Origin: Klebsormidium nitens
Taxonomy: Eukaryota > Streptophyta > Klebsormidiophyceae > Klebsormidiales > Klebsormidiaceae
NCBI GenBank assembly: GCA_000708835.1
Contig: DF237301.1
Coordinates: 32,790-96,789, forward strand
Reading direction: 5' to 3'
Length of the DNA: 64,000 nt
The stretch's first letter is position 1; every line of letters starts with the position of its first letter. The notes beneath the pieces were generated by a model. The model searched no databases and was not told where the DNA came from. It saw only the letters and a list, made by a program, of their open reading frames with translations. The translations under genes and the position numbers were made by a program. Positions 12,001 through 24,912 of the stretch are shown piece by piece.

Positions 12001-15000
12001 CGCACCAACTGGAGAGCTTGACACTGGACTACTGCTGGACGCTAGCGGCGCTGGAGTTGGAGCTGTACCATCTGCAGAACGTCAGCCTTTTCAACTGTCG
12101 AATGTGAGCGCCGCGAGGTTTTAACTCCTCACCCGGGTTGATGTTCCAGGATAACGCGCTCTGTGATGCGACGAGTGACAGGGATTTCGGGAACGTTAAG
12201 GTGCTGTGGATGTAGAAGCGGAGGGGATCTGCGAATGCAGAACATCAGCACCTTACTTCAATCGAGTTGAACGGAGGTTTTCAAATGCAAGTCGGTCTGA
12301 CGAGTTGACGGCGAGTTAAGGTTACACCTCTGGTAACTTCTTCCAAATGAGCGCTCTTTGATATTGGGCAGCAACCGTTGGCATTGCCTTTCGTATGCTG
12401 CTGGCAACAGCCCTTGACAGACTCTTTAAACGCTAATTGTTCACTTGGATAGCTCGACCCGGCTGGAATATTTTTTGAGTCCGGGCCAAGACTTGTTGGC
12501 TCATAACATGGCAATCGGTTAGGTGATAACCGCCATCTATTGCAATCTTTGGCCGTCCCGCCTGTGGCCCACCCCCACTTCATGCAGTCATTGAAGGTGT
12601 ACTCGCAAGCCTTCAGACGTCTTTGATCCAGCGAAGTTTTCAACTCAACTAACGAGTATCTAAGCACAGAAACAAATTCTCGCCTCAAACCCCAGGCTGA
12701 AGTCATGTCAAACCGACTTTGAAACTTTGAATGGAAAAGTTCTGAAATGTCGAACTATTGCCAGGTTGTCGGACGTGAAGCTTCGCACCCCCCGTCTGTC
12801 CTCGCTCCGCCTCGACAGTTGCGGCGCGCTGCGGAAAGTCGACATCTACTCCGCCGAGCTGCGCGCGCTGGCCCTGCGGGGCCAGCCCTTCCTGCGGGAG
12901 GTGCGCCTACGTGGGCCGGAGCTGACGTCACTCGACCTCACCGAGTGCGACGGGCTGCACGAGCTGACGGGGGAGGCGTTCCTGGACCCGCAGGCGTGCC
13001 CCAAGATGACGTCACTCGTGTTGGACAACTGCGAGGTGAGAGGAGAGGCATGGTTGTGTACTTCGTGGGAATTTGGATATAGCTGGGCGAATGGGAGGGC
13101 TATCAGTGGGGTTTTTGAGGTCCAGGAACCTTTGAGAGGGGAGTCGATCCCGTCACACCAGATGAGCAATTCTTTCACCTTCACGTCCTTTCTTTGCTCC
13201 GTATTTTTGAATCTGATCGATCCAGAGTTCAATTCCATCGCGCCAGCGAGGTCACTCTAATATCAACGGCTCTTCTTCCAGGTACACGTCTTTTATTCTT
13301 TCCGTTTCATTTCGGCCCGTCTCATGTCCAAGAGTACGTGCACCAGCTATCAGACATCCACGTCTGCCACCCAGTCACATGATTCTTCTTCTTGCTTTCT
13401 GCAGAGTCTTTTCCTTTCTGTCATTTGCCTCGCTCTCCTTCGGTCCGTTCTCTCCTCTCCGATTGGTTCTGCCATTTCCTCCATAACTCCACCCTTACCC
13501 GTCTCCCCTGCTGGAGGGGCTTGTCTTATTAGGCCCTCGATTTCTTTTCGAATTTGCGCCTTTTCTTACCTTTGTGTCATCGTCGCTCACCATCCTATGT
13601 TCCTCCTCATGCCCTTGCTCGTCTCCGCTTATTCCACTTCATTCAGTTCTTGTACTGTCGCTTCATTCAAACGGTTCTTTCCTTCTTGTTTTATCCAATT
13701 TTATTCCCATTTTGCTCCATCTCAACCCTCGTCGTTTTTCCTTTTCTTCCTCCCCGCGGGGCCTAAGCCGCCTAAACCTCGCTTTCCCCTCCCTTGCGAG
13801 TTCTGTTTCTACTTTTGAATTCAAAAAACACACACGTTGTTATTTTCCCCAAGAGGACCAATATCCAGTCCGCCTCCCCCCCCCCCAATTTTCTTTCCTG
13901 TTTAGATCAGCTTTGCCCCTTCCCTACTCACATCCTCTACTTCTCGCAGGGCCTGACCCGCCTGACCCTTGCATCCCCCTCCCTCTCCCGCCTCTCCCTC
14001 GCCGGCTGCTCCGGCCTCAGCGCCGTCGACCTCGCCTGCCCCGCGCTGACGTCACTCGCCACCGACGGCTGCAACCGCCTCGCAACTGCGCGCCTGGCGC
14101 CCGTCGCGCTCGCTGACGTCAGCCTGGGCACGTGTCCCCACCTCGCATCACTCTGCATCCAGTCGGCGGAGCTCGCGGGGCTGGACTTACGCGGGTGCGG
14201 CGCGCTCGAGGGCGTGGAGCTGGACTGCCCGGCGATGACGCGCCTCGACACGTCATACTGCAGGTGGGGGCCCGCTTTTCAAAGTCAGTAGTGTGTCTTG
14301 GTATTTGAACGTCTTGATTTGAAGACAGACTTGGTGGATTTGACTTGCGCCAGGTGAGAGCTGCGGATTTGCAGAGTCGGGTTTTTCATGATTTCGCAAC
14401 CTTTCTCGTGAGTCCTTAGGTATCGCTAACTAAGTGTACCGCGAATTTCCCACGATGTGACACGTCAATTGTCTGCGCTCTCAATGGCCCCTTCTTCATA
14501 CGAGGAGTTTGAGGGCTCTTAAGCTTTATTGAAGCCTGCTTCTCAAACCAACAAAGTTTTCGACCATTACTGGTCTCCTGAGTTGCCCTTTAAGGTCCGC
14601 GAGCGATGATGACCATTTTTCGCTGACCTGAAGAGGCCAGAAAACGTTGTCGGTCTTGACGCTAAAGACCTTGGGCGAGTCTCAAACCGTACAAAACCTG
14701 CAGTGCGTTTGCTTGCTTAGCTACTGACTGGACTGCTCGTTTTGGACTGATGCAGTGCTGGCACCCAATTCAGCACCTTACTTTTTGCGTTTTCTTTTCG
14801 AGTACGACAATAGTCTGGATGCAGTCAGTAGGCTAATACTTTCACTTCCGCAACTTTTGCTATCTCAGCACGACGAATTGAGAGTAATGAAGGCAATAGC
14901 GCAGCAATTCTGTGCACTTCAGCCACTGCAGCTTCTTCCAGATTCTGCTGAGCGCCGAAGTCAGCGATCAAATCAGGGCATTGGTGCAGTCAGCGTTTGA

Positions 15001-18000
15001 GACTTTGATGGCGTTGGTTGACCCCGATATAGACTACGTTCTAGGGTTTATTTTGAATGGCGTGTCTTGACCACCACTAAGCCGCCTTTCTCCTTGTCAC
15101 CAAGCCAATCGTCTGCTTCCAATCGGAATCCCTACAGCTCGTTGCTCATCGTATCACAACCGCTGATTGCCAACTTTCTCCGTGGCTTTTGCCACTTCCC
15201 ATTTACCTTCTAGCATGTGCCAACACCCGTTTTAATGGAGATGCCTCTCAGACGAATCCGCATCTACTGGAACCAATCTCAAGCCGTAGATCTTGACGTA
15301 GCTGATCGGATTGTAGGGACAGTGCCTGCAAAAGTGTGTATTGGCGGTGATAGAGCAGCACACCGACGTGGCCAATGATGGTCAGCGCCATGGTGTGTGT
15401 CACGGATACAATTCTGCTTGCAAGCCCTTTCCCTTTGGCTGTGCAATGTGGCCCCTCCTGTTGCCATGGCGTAGAGAACTCACAGTCCTTCAACTGCTCA
15501 TCAAGGGAGCAGGGGAACCAATCTTTTTTTTCAAGGTCAAGCCTGCGCTGAGTGGTCTCCAGATAACTGACAATCTAGATGGTTCTACTGACATGTCGTG
15601 AGAGATTGCTACAAGGCGAAGCCGCCACTCCGGATGCTGACAAGCTCCGCGATAGAAGCGAGCTCGACAATCTGGTCCTGTTCTAAGTGTTCAGCTGTCT
15701 TTTAGTCTGCCTTGCACCCATTCTGTGGGGTCGGGGGGAGGCTACACTTGAATTGACGTCACACGATTTGGCCGTGAGAAAGCTGACACGACCTGACGAT
15801 CGAAACCCCAGTTTCCAGCCTTTGGATCTGCCACATCTACTATATCCACCAACACGTTACTATTTAGGAGGTGAAAGAGGTGAAAGAGCTCTTGGGACCG
15901 ATTCCAACATGTCTTTCTTAAGGTCCGGGCAACGCGGATGCGCTTGAAGAATGACCAACTGTCCCTCTTGAGGTAGTGCAGCGTCAAGTTTCACAGAGCC
16001 TGGTGGCGCAGATTACGCCCGGCACAGGCGATAAAGCTCTGCAAGGGCTGATTGATCTCGACGCTTGTGCTGACTATGGTCCAGTTTTGTCGGTCGTAGC
16101 GACTCTGCCTGCTTGACATCCGAAGTCTTCTGTCTGCGTGCTTTGCATGTTGAAACCCCAGATAAATGTTGAAGAGATAACAACGAACCAAGGACCAGTC
16201 ATTACTGGAAGATCATGCTGAAGTTCTTCACTTTGTTGGTGGCACTTCCAATCTCCTCTTGCAGCCAGACTGTTTTTGGCGGACTAGTGAGTCACTGTAT
16301 GAAGCTGCTTTGGCCATGATAAAGCTACGACGTGGCCTCCTCAAAATCCATGTGTATGCCACTCAAAATGCCAAAATCACATCGGCGCAGCTATAAAATC
16401 CCCTCTGGCACCACCGACACTAGCTTCTTCTGCTTTCTGTACTGACGTCAAGCTGAATGAGCGCTTCCTCGACTGCCCCCTTGTCTCGATTTTTGTTATC
16501 AGAACACTTCTCTCAACCCAACTTCCTTCAAATTGGTCTTCACAAACTTTTTTGCCCAGAGTTTCATGGAATGTTTTAGGCTGTTGTGAAAGTCTTCCGA
16601 GTTTGGAGCTCTTGGAAGGTCATTCTCGGGCAACCTTGGCCATGACGACAAGGCCGCCTGGCTTCCGTTGAGGTCAATCGAGCTTGCCACCGAGCCAATC
16701 AAAGAAAACGTCACCTTCGACCGTTCATCAAGAGTGCCGTAAGGAAACATGGAATTGGCCAGTCCAATAGGGCAAAGTCTGAAATGACTCTTGTGGAACC
16801 TGACTGCCGAGCAGTCAGTATATCACTGGGTATGAACCTTATTGTGCGAAGCGAAGGCAAGATCGGCGTCAAAAGATCTACGTCACTGTCTTCGCACCAC
16901 TCTGCTCCAGTGTGGGACTTCAAGGAGCGGTAGAATCTTCTGCACTGCGCTTGAGGACCTGGAAAACAGAACGTACGTAATGAAAGGCGGTTCTGATTGC
17001 AAGCTCAAAACGGGCGTCAAGGCGGCTGTTGATGTTCAAGACACTTCCGACTGCCTTTGAATGATACAGCAACAATCCTTACCTGGGCCGACTTGCTCGT
17101 CACCAATATATACCGACATTTGTTCCGCTTGTCGTGTTTATGCATTGTCTGCCCAGTACTCTGCAAGCTCGGTTTGAATTACGTGGGCTTTGCTCCACGT
17201 CAGCCATTTGCACAGGTCAGGTTGCACCAGTCAGGATTTGTCACTTTGTTCTCGAGAGGAGGTCCCATCCAAACCGAGGGACGTTGCGGTCGTTCAAATA
17301 CGACAATGTTGCATCCCCTTACCCACAACAGTTGATCTGCTCTTTTTCGGCATGCAGACTACCGTCAATATAACGAGAAACAAATCCGCGTTGGTCGTGA
17401 TAAAACAGCACGGCTGAGGTGGCCACTCAGCCTTCCCTCTATGAACCACATCTAAAATCTAATGTGCTACTGTGCTGTTCCTCTCCTGAATCGGCCCACT
17501 TTTGTGCAGACAAATGAAGTTAACGGTGCGGCCGTTTTCTGCTCTGTTGTTGGTGCAATAAAAAGCAGATCCGTTGACAAGAGCATACAGAGGACTCACG
17601 CTTCCCTTGTATGTAATGCGAAACCTGTTAGTTCCACTTTCTGTCCACGAGGCTGGAAGCGACCGTCGTAAGGGGTCGGTAAGCGAGGACTCAACCGCGT
17701 TAAAACGGGCTCGTCAAGAAACTTCGTGGAGCTCTGGTAGCGACTTTTGAAGCCGGACGTGCCTGGGTGTCTACCTCTGACCGGCCCCCTTGAGCCGCGA
17801 AGACCCCGCCTTTGCTGTCGCAGGTGCTCTATGATGCCGGTGGTTGTGATTTTGATAACCTGCTGAGGAAGAAGCACCTGGGAGCAGGTCCTCGGCTCCT
17901 TTGCCTTTCCGTCTGGTAGGTTATCCTTTTGGAAGACTTTGATTCTGGCCATGACAACTCTTTTGCCTGTCCTGACGGAGGCAATGAACATTGACGACCA

Positions 18001-21000
18001 GATTTGAGCCACACTGTATGTTCAAACGTCCCTTTCCAAGCTGCCAGTGTTTGCTCTTATCCTGGTCTGGATACTGTTCACACCTGCAAAACTACTGATT
18101 TGCGTTGAGTAAGTGACCAGAACACAAGGGCTATGATGTCACCTTGGAGAGGTCAGGCAGAATGGTGCAAACCTTTGATGCCGAGTCGCGTCGACTGTTC
18201 TTGGCAGAGCCATCTAGAGGAGTCTACCATCGCTCACCTTTCAAGTTGTGTTGCAGCGGAAGCATCCCTTGTTCTCATTTCGCGAGATAGCTCCCGTACC
18301 GGTCTTCACCAGTACGTTAAGCCTTCACTTGGAATGTGATTTAAGTTATTCTGAATGTCCAACATTCAGGGATGAGAGGCTGATGGACCAAAGCTACCGC
18401 ACGTGACACCAAATGCTATTGCCTGTAAGCGCTGAGCTCTCGACTTCTATGCTCACTTTGATCAGAATCGTTCAAATCTCAAGGCACGCTCGAACTCAAG
18501 ACCCAAAGAACTTGTGAGCTCCGGCAAACGAAGCTAAATTTTGGTCTGTCAGTGAAACTTGGACACCTCTGAAATAGGTCGGGGTTCGAGCGTGGATCCT
18601 GCAGCTTCTTGCGATCCAATTGCCGCGTGTTTTCTTGACCCATCGAGCTGGTCTGGTTTGGTTTGATGAGCAATTTTGTTTCGACAGTTGAAGTAAGCCA
18701 CGTTTGCATGACGGTAAAGTCGACACTTCGCAATGCGTTTCGGCCGTGACAAATCGTAAGCGCTCACGTTGGCCTTTCCTGGCCACTGTTGAGCTCGTCT
18801 ATGAGCCATTTCCGGCCTTTCTTTGATCTGGTTGGTACGAACTTTTTTTATCGGGTGTCCACAAGCAACACGACCTTTGTTGCTCTGACGATGATGGTGC
18901 TTCGTGAGCTCTTTGATCGTCCTCTGCCGAGATTGGACTCAGAGTTCGGATTGAAATTCTCGCGACGTCACATGTCCTTTGTCCATCACTTTTGCGCTGC
19001 CGTTTGCTTTTCACGGCGCGGTAGGTTTTTGTAGAGGCGATCTGGAGATATGTTTTCGATCCTCCAATGGCTGTGTACCAGCAGCCCTTATAGGCTGAAA
19101 TCTTGAAATCTTGATGAACGAGTAGGCGTCGCTTTTCTTAAGAAGCCAACCCAACGTGCTACCGGCTCGTCTTTTTCAACCTCAGATGCTCATGGCTCAT
19201 TACCCCGCTTTACTGGTCGGATTCTGTTGAACGATGACAAGGGCTTTGCCAATACGTCATTTTAAAGACACGTCGCCATGGCATGCCTTGGTACTGTCAA
19301 CCGTTGATCTAAAGGTCGTTCAAATCACGACTGGTTTTTGCATCCTTGAGAAGCGGCCGCCGGGTCCTTGAATTGGTAATGACATAGCACATGCCGGGCA
19401 TGCTAGGGGCCAAGATTTGGTTCAGAGCCAGTAGTGATGCCAGTTCAGAGATTCTCGGACGAGGCCTGGTTTGAAGGGCGGTGTGGTCCCGCGTAGGGAG
19501 ACTGAATCCGTCGAGCGCATGGTGAACGACAAGAGTGGCACTCTTTCAATTATCCAAGGCGATGATGGTAGGCGATGATGGCTACCGTTACTGACCACCT
19601 GAGGTCACAAAGAGGGATCTTACGGATGCCAGAATTCTTATCCTTTTTGAAATAGCATGTTTGCGACTTCCAAAACAAATCGAGGGCCATGTAGTACAGG
19701 TCCATCTGAGACGTGGCACTGCGGTCACCTCGCGTTTCCGAAATGATGAACTGGTGATCCTTGGTAGATTTGCATCACTCCGAAAGACGTGCAAACGTGA
19801 TGTTGAGCTTCTGAGGAAGCGCCCCCTCGGGCCTCCAGCGAGTGCCGTTCTGCTTCAGACTTCTACTTCTGCCAGGCTGTTTTTGTGACGGCGTGCTCAG
19901 TAACAGCTGGCAATAAAGACAGCTCCTGATAGGCCTTCCTCGGGCCAGCACAAGTTGCAGATGGCCACGTCGCCGATTCGTTTCTCTTAAGCCGAGAACG
20001 GGGTTGTTCAACGAGCGCTCAGCCTACCGAATGCGTCATATCAGTCGTCGGTTATGAAACCTGGACACGAATGGGCAACAGGGCGGCACAGCGGTTGCTA
20101 CACGTTGCGGTGGTGCTGAGCATCTTTCGAACTGCCCCTCGCTTTTGTCCTGGAAGAATCTACTGGGTGGACACTTCTCCGTTATTTTGGGTCGGAGTGC
20201 GTTGTTTGGAAAAAGTCGGGGGCTGTTTTAGGCAATGAAATCGCTCAGCCATGATCGTGTTTGCGTGGTTCTGAAAGCCGTTGCGTTTAAAATCAACAGC
20301 ATGGCTAAATAGAGTTGTCAAACAAGTTTCTAGCACCCTGTTCCTATAACAGAACGGTCCAGATTCAACGTCCTACTCCTGGACAATTGTCAAAGGAAAG
20401 AGGCATTGCGTTCCGAGATTATGTGCCTGACTGATGACATCCAAACGGAACTTTTTCCTTAAGCCTTCGTTTTTCTTACTATTTCATTCTGCAAGTGCTT
20501 ATCCCAGCGACATGGTCCCCATATCACGGTCGATTGGACAGAAAGGGAAGCGTTTGTTTGTATATGTTAAGTCTGAAAACAATCCTTTAACCAAATGCCT
20601 GCATTCTTAACATCCTGTTCCTGGTGCTAATAAACGGACTTCAAAATAGACTCCCTTAGGGCAGAGGCCCCCTCTGTTAACATGGCTTCCCTCCGTCTTT
20701 ATTTAGGCTGAACCACTGATTAATTCTCTCTCCTCTATTGCAGCAAGCTGAGCAGTTTGTCGCTGGCCCCAATGGCCGCCAAGTGTCGCGCCCTGAGCAC
20801 GCTGGTCCTGGCGGGTGCCGTCGTTTCATTGGACGGTCTCATGGCGCTGTCCGAACTGAAGAACCTGTCTAGACTGGACCTCTCCTACACAGAGATTGAG
20901 AGCCTCGAGCCAATCTTCTCTGCGTGCACGCAGCTGAAGGTGGGTGTCGTCTTGGTTAGGCTTTTAGGGTCAGGCTATAAGTCCTTGTCTCAACTCTGGC

Positions 21001-23314
21001 AGATTATCAACCCTTGCGATGGCTTGAGGGAAGGCGAGCGCTTCATTGCCTGCCTAGAACCTGTTTGTAGTCTCGTCAGTGGGCTTGTTCATCTCGGAGG
21101 GTTTGAGTAGGATCTGCTGATTTTATCAGGTCAATGACGTGCTCGGTTCAGGACTCTTGAGCTTGCATATCTCTTGCGTACTTACGAGGGTCGTTTGCGA
21201 AGTAGACGAGTTTCATTGTGTGCTTCGTGGCCTGCTTCGAGCATCTTTGAGAGCTTTTTGGAGGGGCAATGGCGCATTCACATAAGGTGCTGAATTGTCA
21301 GCCCGAAAATCTGGTGCTTGCCCACAACAAGTCAGCCAAAGCTCCTTATACTGGCTCTCCTCGACCTTCTCCGACGAAAGTGAGACATGTTTTGAATGTG
21401 ATTTGACATGTCCTTTGAAATGCAGGCTCTCCTCCTATCGGCCTGCAAGCGCCTCCCCGACGCTGCGTTGACGCCCCTCCACTTCGGCCTTCGCCTACCG
21501 CTTCTTGAGGAGCTCGACGTCTCCTATTGCAACCTGAGCGCCGGAGCAGTGGGCGAGCTTTTGGCTCGGGCGCCCCACATTGCCCGGTTCAGCTTCAACG
21601 GCTGTTCCAAGCTGGACGACTCCATCTGGGACCGGCTGGCCGAGCCGCCGGAGGGATCCCCCAAGCAGAGAGACGAGCGCCCAGGGAATTGCTTCGAGCA
21701 AAGAGACCAGCGCTCTGGGGAATCCCCCGAGCAAGGAGACGAGCGCCCAGGAGGACCCCCCGAGCAGAGAGACGAGCACCCGGGGGTTGCTACCGGGCAG
21801 CAGCAGGGTGGGTTGGAGCACCCGAGGGACGGGAGCAAAAAAATCGCGAGCGAACCCCTGACGTGCCCCCCGGCACCGAGGGTCCTGGGGGATCCCTCGG
21901 AGGAAAGCCCCGGGCGCTCTGAGGGATTATTCGTCGGGGTGATGGGCAGCCCGGGCAAAGTGGCCAAGCGCCTGAGGGAGGTGAACCTGGGCGACGGGAA
22001 CGGAGGTAGGGGCGAGGTTAGGCAGCGCAAGCTGACCACGCAGGAGATGACGTCATTCGAGAACACGTTGGTCAGGCACCCGTTCACACTGGACGAAGGG
22101 GCGGGGAAGCGCCCGGTAGAAAGGATGACGGCGCTCGAGAGCCCCGGGGGGGAGAAAGCGGAGGGAGCAGAAAAACCTAGCGTTGCTGCGACGGACCTTT
22201 CGGCAGTGGCGCAGGATTCCACTGTTTCACACTCGCGCTTCCTTGGACCTTCCGCAGAGATCCCCGAGATCCCCGTTGCAGAAGCTCAGGTTGAAGAACT
22301 TCAAAGCAGAGAGTCCCAAAGCGACGAACTTCAAAGTGATGAGCCCCAGATTGGCGGAGACCCAATGGAGTTCGAGCACCCGCGTCGCATGCTGACGTCA
22401 CTCAGCCTGGTGGGCTGCAACGGGCTGCGCTCGGTGCGGCTAGAGACGTGCCCCGAGCTGACGGATTTGAACGCGTCGCTCTGCGGAAACGTACGGCAGG
22501 CGCGGGTGACGTGTCCGAAGCTCGTGCAGCTGAACCTGAGCCAGTGCGGACGGCTGACGGCTGCGGCGGTCCAGTGTTCGACTCTGCGGACGCTGAATAT
22601 ACAGGTAAGGGAGTGGCTTATTGTAACACTCGGTGACGGTGTGCCGCTGAAAGAGAGGCAGTCGAGCAAAAGGACAGATCGCTGGAAAGAAACTTGGTAC
22701 TTAAGGACCGTACGGAGCGCTGTGATGGTGCCATGTCTCTTCGTGTGCGCACAGGAGCACATGCTGCCTTGCTTGATATTTCTGGTTGGGAATTGAAGAT
22801 CTGGGGGCCAATAAATTGTGCGCATCATTGCATCGTTGTTGCAACATTTATGAATCACAGGATAAATTTGGAAAGAAGGGGATGAGAAGCCTACTCCTTC
22901 GGCGGCTGAGCAGGAATTCTCGTAAAAGTATCCAATCTGGCATTCTTATCTGGGACAACAAGCAATTGTTGCGCCGGTTTTTGTGTCTCCAGCGAAGGCT
23001 AATATCCGATCGATTCAATTTGCGCACTGAAGAAAGTCTGCTAGAGTATCTCAACCTCAATGAGGTCCACTACAAGGCGCCGAAGACATTCCCTCGTCTC
23101 GGGTAAGTACGTAAGATTCTCACTGACTGTCCACACATATCTTTTGCAGGGTTGCCAGCTGGACGACTCCGAGGTTCTGGGCATGGCCCGCGGGTGCCCG
23201 GCGCTCGAGACCTTGGACGTCCGTTCTTGTGTCCGAATGCGTTCGGACGACACGGTCAGGACCGTCCGAGAACTGTGCCCGGGCATCAGGCGGCTTCACT
23301 GCGACGCCCACTGA
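9045..23314 (+). CDS. F-box/LRR protein of the SLOW MOTION (FBL15) type
   Basis: Ten exons: 9045-9441, 10011-10113, 10606-10768, 11158-11472, 11916-12103, 12765-13035, 13950-14263, 20744-20939, 21426-22604 and 23150-23314. They join in phase to 1096 residues. Residues 81-121 are an F-box (LTQDLLYKVFSHLDAPGLCS, then VCRQW and HEDFW). From about 150 to the end there are cysteine-type leucine-rich repeats, e.g. CPALKRLDVSGCALVTDDTM and LSRLDLSYTEIESLEP. Repeat order and the LDLSYT..LEP and LDVSYCNL segments match Arabidopsis SLOMO (At4g33210), an SCF substrate receptor affecting auxin homeostasis and leaf initiation. By family, the F-box binds SKP1 and the LRR arc binds the substrate to be ubiquitinated. 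It is about 150 residues longer than SLOMO because of a low-complexity insertion of about 250 residues (722-970) in exon 9. The 6.5-kb intron 7 is unusually long. Confidence 0.9.
10291..10340 (+). repeat. Decayed copy of F-box exon 2 3' end
   Basis: GAAGGCCCTCGGCC at 10291 repeats the end of exon 2 (10093) about 198 bp downstream inside intron 2. Similarity runs through the donor position (GTGCGTGCC versus GTATCTGCC) and on to CTCCCGC. The coding frame is broken. Confidence 0.7.
11001..11073 (+). repeat. Decayed copy of F-box exon 4 5' end with its acceptor
   Basis: TCCGCAG followed by TGGACCACACCCACAA and then a diverged GGCTCCGCCTTGCC mirrors the real junction at 11150-11220 (TTGCAG, TGGACCACACCCACAA, GGCCTCCGCCTCGC). 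The offset is about 151 bp, inside intron 3. The copy has indels that break the LRR frame, so the downstream copy is the exon in use. Confidence 0.85.
11547..11611 (+). repeat. Decayed copy of F-box exon 4 3' end with donor-like site
   Basis: The segment reads CGKLEHLNISHHPLLTLL, clearly related to CARLERLDASHCPLLTF at the true end of exon 4 (about 11420-11472), about 132 bp upstream. It is flanked by an AG before and a GTGG after, both in phase 0, so it could be spliced in. Comparison with SLOMO shows that exon 4 joins exon 5 directly without it. Confidence 0.75.
13751..13800 (+). repeat. Decayed copy of F-box exon 7 5' end
   Basis: GGGCCTAAGCCGCCTAAACC followed by a CCCCTCCC run resembles GGGCCTGACCCGCCTGACCC at the real exon 7 start (13949), about 191 bp downstream. 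The CAG acceptor has become GCG. It lies in a pyrimidine-rich intron 6. A third, weaker echo may lie at about 13515-13560. Confidence 0.65.
14264..20743 (+). other. 6.5-kb intron 7 of the F-box gene
   Basis: Many times longer than most introns in the gene. It contains no recognisable transposase, reverse transcriptase, tRNA or long terminal repeat. At 14755-15069 two adjacent plus frames look coding-like (one with FLFEYDNSLDAVSRLILSLP, then, shifted, AEVSDQIRALVQSAFETLM and DPDIDYVLGFILNG to a stop). An open minus frame of 138 codons lies at 17596-18012. Neither has a family I recognise. They may be remains of an inserted element or chance. Confidence 0.5.
14755..15069 (+). pseudogene. Possible broken coding segment in intron 7
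   Basis: An open frame at 14755-15000 (helical, Leu-rich) is followed, after a shift at about 14930-14945, by a second plausible frame ending in a stop at 15067-15069. Amino acid composition looks protein-like in both. No homologue is recognised and there is no independent support, so this is a weak call. Confidence 0.2.
21655..22350 (+). repeat. Coding tandem repeats in F-box exon 9
   Basis: Four to five degenerate copies of a unit of 11-12 codons built on EQRDERPG with Gly/Pro linkers occupy 21655-21790. A second set, built on ELQSxESQSDE, is at about 22295-22350. Both lie in the disordered insertion between LRR blocks. They have expanded without breaking the frame. Confidence 0.8.
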
Positions 23315-24912
23315 CCGGGGCGTTCTGCCCTTAGGAGGACTGGGGCAGAAGAGTAACAGGCCGGAAAATGGGGGTGCGATGGCTGTGCTCATTGAGCGCA
23401 GACTTACCAGGGAGAATACTGGTCTGGACCGGTGGTGTCTGACATTGTCGGAATTGATTGTTTGGGGGGGTGGGCAAGGGGAATGAATAGAGCTCTCAGC
23501 AGCTTTAAGAAAGATTCTGAAACATCAAACATTTGAAAAGTAAAGCTCGGTACTAAGAGATGTTGTATGTGGGCGACGATTGAAGATTGTTAGAAATAAG
23601 TAAGGTGACTCCCTATGGAGGTTTAGAGGTGGTGGGTTTCGACGCAACAAAGGACAGAGTCCGGTGCTAGGCAACCAAAGGCCCGAGAAGCGCGTAGTAT
23701 TCGCAAAAAGCGGCCATAGTAAGAGGGTTTGCGAAGTTGTTGCACCAGCCTTTGCTTGAGGGCATTGGCTCATATGGACGTTGTCGAAGGAAAGCATCTG
23801 CATGTGACAGCCATCAGTGCCGGCAAAGACTTCTTGCTCGGCCAGATGTAGCGCAAGTACGTAATGCCATGTAGACCGTGCATCTTGGGGTTGATTGGGA
23901 TTTGGGAACTGGTCTTAGGAATTGGCGCCCTTGATAACTATAACGTGACAAGAAGTTGCTGAAATCGAATTGAAGTCGGTGTGGATTGGATATTCTTTTC
24001 GTTTAGTCCCCATTCATCGGTGTGATGAAAGCCGATCTCGATGGCCGTCCGAGACTCATCACGTGCATGGCCCGTACCCACAATGATTGGATCAGAAGGA
24101 GACGTTTTTAAGCTCGTGGGTGCATTATAAGAAGCTTTCATGCGGCATTCCGCTTTCTTGAACTTGTCCCCGCGAGCAATCATGTACGTAAGCCAAGGTC
24201 GATAGAAAAAGATTCGTTTTGCAGCTAACTGGAGCCCCCTCGAATTTGAGGTATGTCAGTGCCCCACTTCCTCTCAGCACCAGAGCTTTATATTGAGCCA
24301 GCGCCCTTGTCCAGTCAAAGACAAAGACCGGAAACATCCTGCCAGATATATCTTCTGGATTGCCGTGCAAGATCCGAATTGTGGAGCCTGAGCTGGTCCT
24401 TGACTCATGCAGCTTCGGCCGAACGCGTGAAGTTGAGTAGACCAGTTTGATGAACCAAATCGTTATCCGATGGCATGATCGAACAGACTCACCAATTGTA
24501 TCGTGGCGCCTTGGTATCATAGAGAGAACTCATCGCTAGCTCGGGATCGATCGATCGAGTGCCTGATCGACGAGCCTGTTGCAAAGTGAGCACCATGAAA
24601 TGGGCCTTGCTTCTCTAAATTGCGTGTGTACAAATATATTGCTGATTCTCTATGTACTCGTAAGACCAACCACTCATTGCCAGGCAGGTGCGAGTTTAAG
24701 TTTGCTATCTTGATCCATTGGTGCAAGTTTGAGAGTTGATATCTTGATGTCTGTCCTTCCACGAAACTTTCGAACTTGCACCGAGAGGTGCTAGACATCG
24801 ATGGGCTGTTTTCCACACGCGTCGATCCCAAGAGGAGCGAGCTTCTTATCTAGGCTGGAAGACGAGGCAGGTCGGAAGAAGAGGAGACTCAATTCGAAGC
24901 TAGCCCGTATAA
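23315..24912. other. Intergenic, possible relic of a mobile element
   Basis: 3' flank of the F-box gene followed by about 1.4 kb with no complete gene. On the minus strand, about 23525-23870 reads as a coding-like stretch (QEVFAGTDGCHMQM and downstream), and 23938-24520 holds two further open frames. The GTDGCHMQM segment vaguely recalls the first DDE region of PIF/Harbinger transposases, but I cannot confirm it. Confidence 0.25.

Noticed and set aside
23525-24520. PIF/Harbinger-like transposase on the minus strand
   Set aside because: Only a short fragment (GTDGCHMQM) is suggestive. No DDE triad, terminal repeats or target duplication can be seen.
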